DNA from: Eubacteriales bacterium
GTDB lineage: Bacteria > Bacillota > Clostridia > Oscillospirales > Acutalibacteraceae
Length of the DNA stretch: 7,810 nt
NCBI GenBank assembly: GCA_030529125.1
Contig: JAUMXP010000077.1
Location: forward strand, 1-7,810
Reading direction: 5' to 3'
Below the pieces are notes generated by a model, which searched no databases, had not been told where the DNA came from, and saw only the letters and a list, made by a program, of their open reading frames with translations. Shown here one piece after another: positions 5,222-7,810 of the stretch (its first letter is position 1; each line of letters opens with the position of its first letter). The translations under genes were made by a program, and so were the position numbers.

Positions 5222-7132
5222 TTACTCAGCGTCTGTTGACAACTCAGCCCACATCTCATACTGTGCGTCAAGTTCAGCTTGTTTATTCTCAAGTGACGCG
5301 GTTATTTCGCTCAGCTTCTCATAATCTGACATAACACTCTCATCGTTCATCATACTATTTAGCTCATCGATTTCCTCTTCAAGTTGAGCTATCAGGTTTT
5401 CACATTTCTGAAGTTGAGTTCTTCGTTTACGCTCTTCCGCCTTAAGCTGTTTTTGGAGCTGATAATCGTTAAGTTGCGGTTTTTCTTTAACTTTATCAGC
5501 GATTTTTTGCACTTCAATCACAGCGCTCTGAGTACGCTGCAGGTAATCATCGTAGTTACCAAGATACTCGCTAAAACCGTCATTATTCATATACAGCACT
5601 CTGGTTGCGAGCTTATTGATAAAATATCTGTCATGGCTGATAATCAGCATAGTACCGCCATAATTAAGCAATGTTTTCTCTAGCGCTTCTCTGGAACTTG
5701 TATCCAGATGGTTTGTCGGTTCGTCTAAAAGCAGTAGATTCCCTTGCTTGAGCATCAGTTTGAGCAACGATACTCGTGCTCGTTCACCACCGCTCATATT
5801 CGACAGTTGCTTAAACACATCGTCCCCCTTGAACATAAATGAGCCAAGCGCTGTTCTGACCTCAGTCAGATTCATTTGCGGATATGCATCATACACCTCG
5901 TCAAGTGCGGTTTTTGATAAATCAAGGTCATTTTGCATCTGATCAAAATAGCTCAGGTCAACCTTTGCACCAAAGCGGATTGCACCGCTGTCAGGTTCAT
6001 GCTGTGAAGTCAGAAGTTTGAACAACGTACTCTTACCACAACCATTCGGTCCGATAATAAATACTCGTTCGCCCTTTTTTATATGCATTGAGAGATCGCT
6101 AAAAATCTTTTTATTATCAAAGCTCTTACACAAATCATAGCACATCAGTACATCCTGACCACTCTCGCGTTTTGGTTCAAGCTTAAACGACAGAGTCTGA
6201 AGCTCGCTATCAGGAACAACTAAGTCCTCTTTTATTTTATCCACCTGATGTTGTTTGCTTCTGGCAGTAACCAGATTTTTCTCACGATTCCATCTTTTCT
6301 GCTGTTCGATAATACCTTCGACACGCTTGATCTCGCGCATATCGTTTAAATATTTATTGCGGATTGCTTCTTGTTCGTGTTCTTTCTTCTTGATAAAAGC
6401 AGTGTAGTTACCGCTGTATGTAGTAATCTTATTGTGCTCTAATTCGATAGTCTTGTTTGTTACGGCATCAAGGAAGAATCGGTCATGAGATATAAGAATA
6501 ATCTCTCCCTTAAAATCACGCAAAAAACCTTCAAGCCACGAAACTGCTTCGATATCAAGATGGTTCGTCGGCTCGTCTAAAAGCAACAGGTTAGCTCTGG
6601 AAAGCAGAAGTTTGCACAAACTGAGTTTTGAGAGCTGACCGCCACTGAGCGTACCTGCAGGTTTGTCAAAATCCTTTTCTGAAAAGCCAAGACCTATCAA
6701 AGCTGAGCGTGCTCTGCTTTTATATGTCAGTCCGCCTAAACGTTCAAATTCTTCAATCAACGAAGTCTGACGGGATATAAGCTCATCTAAATCTTCAGTG
6801 TTATTCTCGATTTTTAACGATAACTCATCAATTTCATCCTGCATCTTGCTGAGATAATCGAAAACAGTCAGTACTTCATCATAAATCCCTCTGTCAGGAT
6901 GGGTACAGGCGTGCTGCTGCATATAGCCGACAGTTGTGTCTTTAGATATAGAAACAACACCGGACACAGGATTAACATCTCCGTTTATAATACGAAAAAT
7001 AGTAGTCTTACCAACACCATTAGCACCGATAAAGCCGATTTTGTCGTGCGGTTCTACGTTAAAGCTGACATCAGTGAAAAGATTTTGTTCGATATAAGTC
7101 ATAGTAAGATTATGAACAGATAATACAGGCAC
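5222..7132 (-). CDS. ABC-F family ATPase (ribosome-associated, YdiF/Uup-like)
   Basis: The product has 636 residues, two ATP-binding cassettes on one chain and no membrane segments, which is the ABC-F layout. Cassette 1 has Walker A GANGVGKTT (36-44), signature LSGGQ (162-166), Walker B with DEPTNHLD (186-193, catalytic-type Glu187) and switch His216. A charged interdomain linker (about 240-325) follows. Cassette 2 has GPNGCGKST (361-369), signature MSGGE (446-450), DEPTNHLD (470-477, Glu471) and His500. A C-terminal Glu/Lys-rich coiled coil covers about 555-632. ABC-F proteins bind the ribosomal E site. Some rescue stalled or structurally awkward translation, and others protect ribosomes from antibiotics. 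The coiled-coil tail fits the YdiF/Uup type, but an antibiotic-protection role cannot be excluded. The start is a GTG at 7132 with GGGAGG 7 bases upstream; a nearby ATG at 7137 is in another frame. It follows the DUF5658-like gene by 12 bases, so the two are probably co-transcribed. Confidence 0.93.
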   Translation of the reverse strand: MPVLSVHNLTMTYIEQNLFTDVSFNVEPHDKIGFIGANGVGKTTIFRIINGDVNPVSGVVSISKDTTVGYMQQHACTHPDRGIYDEVLTVFDYLSKMQDEIDELSLKIENNTEDLDELISRQTSLIEEFERLGGLTYKSRARSALIGLGFSEKDFDKPAGTLSGGQLSKLSLCKLLLSRANLLLLDEPTNHLDIEAVSWLEGFLRDFKGEIILISHDRFFLDAVTNKTIELEHNKITTYSGNYTAFIKKKEHEQEAIRNKYLNDMREIKRVEGIIEQQKRWNREKNLVTARSKQHQVDKIKEDLVVPDSELQTLSFKLEPKRESGQDVLMCYDLCKSFDNKKIFSDLSMHIKKGERVFIIGPNGCGKSTLFKLLTSQHEPDSGAIRFGAKVDLSYFDQMQNDLDLSKTALDEVYDAYPQMNLTEVRTALGSFMFKGDDVFKQLSNMSGGERARVSLLKLMLKQGNLLLLDEPTNHLDTSSREALEKTLLNYGGTMLIISHDRYFINKLATRVLYMNNDGFSEYLGNYDDYLQRTQSAVIEVQKIADKVKEKPQLNDYQLQKQLKAEERKRRTQLQKCENLIAQLEEEIDELNSMMNDESVMSDYEKLSEITASLENKQAELDAQYEMWAELSTDAE

Positions 7133-7144
7133 ACCATCACCTCC

Positions 7145-7483
7145 CTAAATAAAAGAATACAGAATAAAATTAACTAAATGATCAAGTGTAATAAAAAGAT
7201 AAACAGTAAGTGTGAATGAAATCAGCATATCTGCAAATCTCAATTCTTTAAATCCTAGAATATACATATACCTAGCAGAAAAGAATACTACTATGAACGG
7301 AACAACGCATTTAAAAAGAAAGCCTAAAAAAACACTACCGATAAAAGTACGTGCAATCGGATTAGCCTCATAAAATAAACCGGTAGAAATCAGCAAGACA
7401 GTGCATACCCAATCTACAACATTTAGCAAATATACTAGATATAATTTTCTTGTAAGCTTACCACTCAAAGTTATCTCTGACAT
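7145..7483 (-). CDS. Small DUF5658-like integral membrane protein
   Basis: The product has 112 residues and about four hydrophobic segments (roughly 14-35, 47-69, 72-78 weaker, 84-111). The pattern LNVVDWVCT (20-28) followed by GLFYEANPIAR (35-45) and a C-terminal LDHLVNF is what I recall of the DUF5658 family, which is of unknown function. No catalytic motif is evident beyond the conserved Asp24, Glu39, Asn41 and Pro42. The ATG at 7483 follows GAGGTG by 6 bases, but that ribosome binding site lies in the 3' arm of a 10-bp hairpin, so its translation may be regulated. It is the first gene of the apparent operon with the ABC-F gene and tRNA-Arg. The link to ABC-F may be only transcriptional. 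Confidence 0.85.
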   Translation of the reverse strand: MSEITLSGKLTRKLYLVYLLNVVDWVCTVLLISTGLFYEANPIARTFIGSVFLGFLFKCVVPFIVVFFSARYMYILGFKELRFADMLISFTLTVYLFITLDHLVNFILYSFI

Positions 7484-7490
7484 AAAAACA

Positions 7491-7517
7491 CCTCAAAGGG
7501 TAGTCTTCCCTATGAGG
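7491..7517 (-). promoter_or_regulatory. Leader hairpin masking the ribosome binding site of the DUF5658/ABC-F operon
   Basis: In the minus-strand transcript, CCTCATAGGG (7517-7508) pairs with CCCTTTGAGG (7500-7491) around a 7-base loop, with one T-T mismatch in ten pairs. The 3' arm contains GAGG, the core of the ribosome binding site of the gene starting at 7483. The stem is followed by TGTTTTTATG, so it could also act as a weak intrinsic attenuator. No ATG leader peptide is present between the predicted start (about 7534) and the gene. Confidence 0.6.
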
Positions 7518-7540
7518 TAAAATTTATTTAATTTACTGCC

Positions 7541-7569
7541 ATTTTACAATATGGGCATAAAAAAATCAA
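7541..7569 (-). promoter_or_regulatory. Promoter of the DUF5658/ABC-F/tRNA-Arg operon
   Basis: On the minus strand, TTGATT (7569-7564), a 17-base spacer and TAAAAT (7546-7541) are present. The predicted start near 7534 gives a leader of about 50 bases that holds the ribosome-binding-site hairpin. It is divergent from the tRNA promoter, with about 29 bases between the two -35 boxes. Confidence 0.7.
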
Positions 7570-7598
7570 TATATCATAGGATTTTTGCAAAAAAACTG

Positions 7599-7628
7599 TT
7601 GACAAACATACTATAAGTGTGGTATTAT
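7599..7628 (+). promoter_or_regulatory. Promoter of the tRNA-Thr/tRNA-Tyr unit
   Basis: A consensus TTGACA (7599-7604), an 18-base spacer and TATTAT (7623-7628) lie about 20 bases before tRNA-Thr. The predicted start is near 7635. It is a strong housekeeping-type promoter, as expected for a tRNA operon. Confidence 0.85.
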
Positions 7629-7647
7629 AGTCGAGCGTTAGAAATTC

Positions 7648-7723
7648 GCTGGTGTAGCTCAGTTGGTAGAGCAGCTGATTTGTAATCAGCAGGTCGGGGG
7701 TTCAAGTCCGTCCACCAGCTCCA
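7648..7723 (+). tRNA. tRNA-Thr, anticodon TGT
   Basis: The cloverleaf is complete. Acceptor strands GCTGGTG / CACCAGC, D-arm GCTC-AGTTGGTA-GAGC, and anticodon arm GCTGA-TTTGTAA-TCAGC give anticodon TGT (reads ACN, mainly ACA). Discriminator T and CCA are encoded. The T-stem GGGGG / CCGTC contains one G-G opposition in its middle, which is slightly unusual but leaves the rest of the tRNA intact. Confidence 0.96.
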
Positions 7724-7726
7724 GAC

Positions 7727-7753
7727 AAGCCTACTGTTTCAGTAGGCTTTATA
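7727..7753 (+). terminator. Terminator-like hairpin between tRNA-Thr and tRNA-Tyr
   Basis: AAGCCTACTG (7727-7736) and CAGTAGGCTT (7740-7749) form a perfect 10-bp stem with a TTT loop, followed by a short and interrupted T tract (TATAT). It lies between two tRNA genes only 33 bases apart, with no room for a new promoter. It is therefore either a leaky terminator or a processing or spacer structure. Confidence 0.55.
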
Positions 7754-7756
7754 TGT

Positions 7757-7810
7757 GGGAGAGTTCCCGAGTGGCCAAAGGGGGCAGACTGTAAATCTGT
7801 TGTCAGTGAC
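7757..7810 (+). tRNA. tRNA-Tyr, anticodon GTA (partial, cut by window end)
   Basis: The 5' acceptor strand GGGAGAG is followed by a D-arm with CCC / GGG arms. The anticodon arm GCAGA-CTGTAAA-TCTGT gives anticodon GTA, and the first part of a long variable arm (TGTCAGTGAC) follows. A long variable arm and a GTA anticodon are diagnostic of bacterial tRNA-Tyr. The T-arm and 3' acceptor strand lie beyond the edge. Confidence 0.93.

Noticed and set aside
5384..7123. Several plus-strand frames antisense to the ABC-F gene
   Set aside because: They are by-products of the ABC-F coding sequence, with no domains, promoters or ribosome binding sites.
1..7810. Mobile element, prophage, CRISPR array or defence island
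   Set aside because: No transposase, integrase, direct-repeat array or defence gene is visible. All intergenic regions are explained by promoters, terminators, tRNAs or the miniprotein gene.

Overview
The window looks like chromosome from a low-GC Gram-positive anaerobe of the class Clostridia, most likely Ruminococcus or a close relative in the Oscillospiraceae. The evidence is a secreted protein with a type I dockerin of the Ruminococcus style, strong AGGAGG-type ribosome binding sites, TTG/GTG starts, tRNA genes with an encoded CCA end, and moderate A+T richness. The species cannot be fixed from the sequence alone.

Layout. (1) Positions 1-1245, minus strand: the first 415 codons of a secreted dockerin protein that runs off the left edge. 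It has a signal peptide, an N-terminal dockerin, Pro/Thr/Asp-rich linkers and two tandem modules of about 100 residues. A clear promoter and a hairpin at the start of the mRNA precede it. (2) 1471-3636, minus strand: tex, an S1-domain RNA-binding protein, with its own promoter and a strong terminator. (3) 3766-3891, plus strand: a 41-residue Gly/Cys-rich one-helix membrane miniprotein, divergent from tex, with a near-ideal ribosome binding site. (4) 3949-4953, minus strand: an acyltransferase-3 family membrane protein with its own promoter. It shares a bidirectional terminator with the miniprotein. (5) 5117-7483, minus strand: an apparent operon of a DUF5658-like membrane protein, an ABC-F ATPase (12-base gap), and tRNA-Arg(CCG) 28 bases further on. 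One terminator closes the unit after the tRNA. Its leader carries a hairpin whose 3' arm contains the first gene's ribosome binding site. (6) 7599-7810, plus strand: a divergent tRNA transcription unit with a promoter, tRNA-Thr(TGT), a terminator-like hairpin, and the beginning of tRNA-Tyr(GTA), cut by the right edge.

How it fits together. The right half is mainly translation-related: an ABC-F ribosome-associated ATPase and three tRNAs. Tex in the middle is a transcription/RNA housekeeping factor. The left end belongs to extracellular polysaccharide degradation, in which dockerins anchor proteins to scaffoldins. I see no phage, transposon, CRISPR or defence system. The most interesting items are the unassigned repeated module next to an N-terminal dockerin, the tiny Cys-rich membrane protein, the ribosome-binding-site-masking hairpin in front of the DUF5658/ABC-F operon, and an exact 13-base inverted copy of the tRNA-Arg T-arm near that tRNA.
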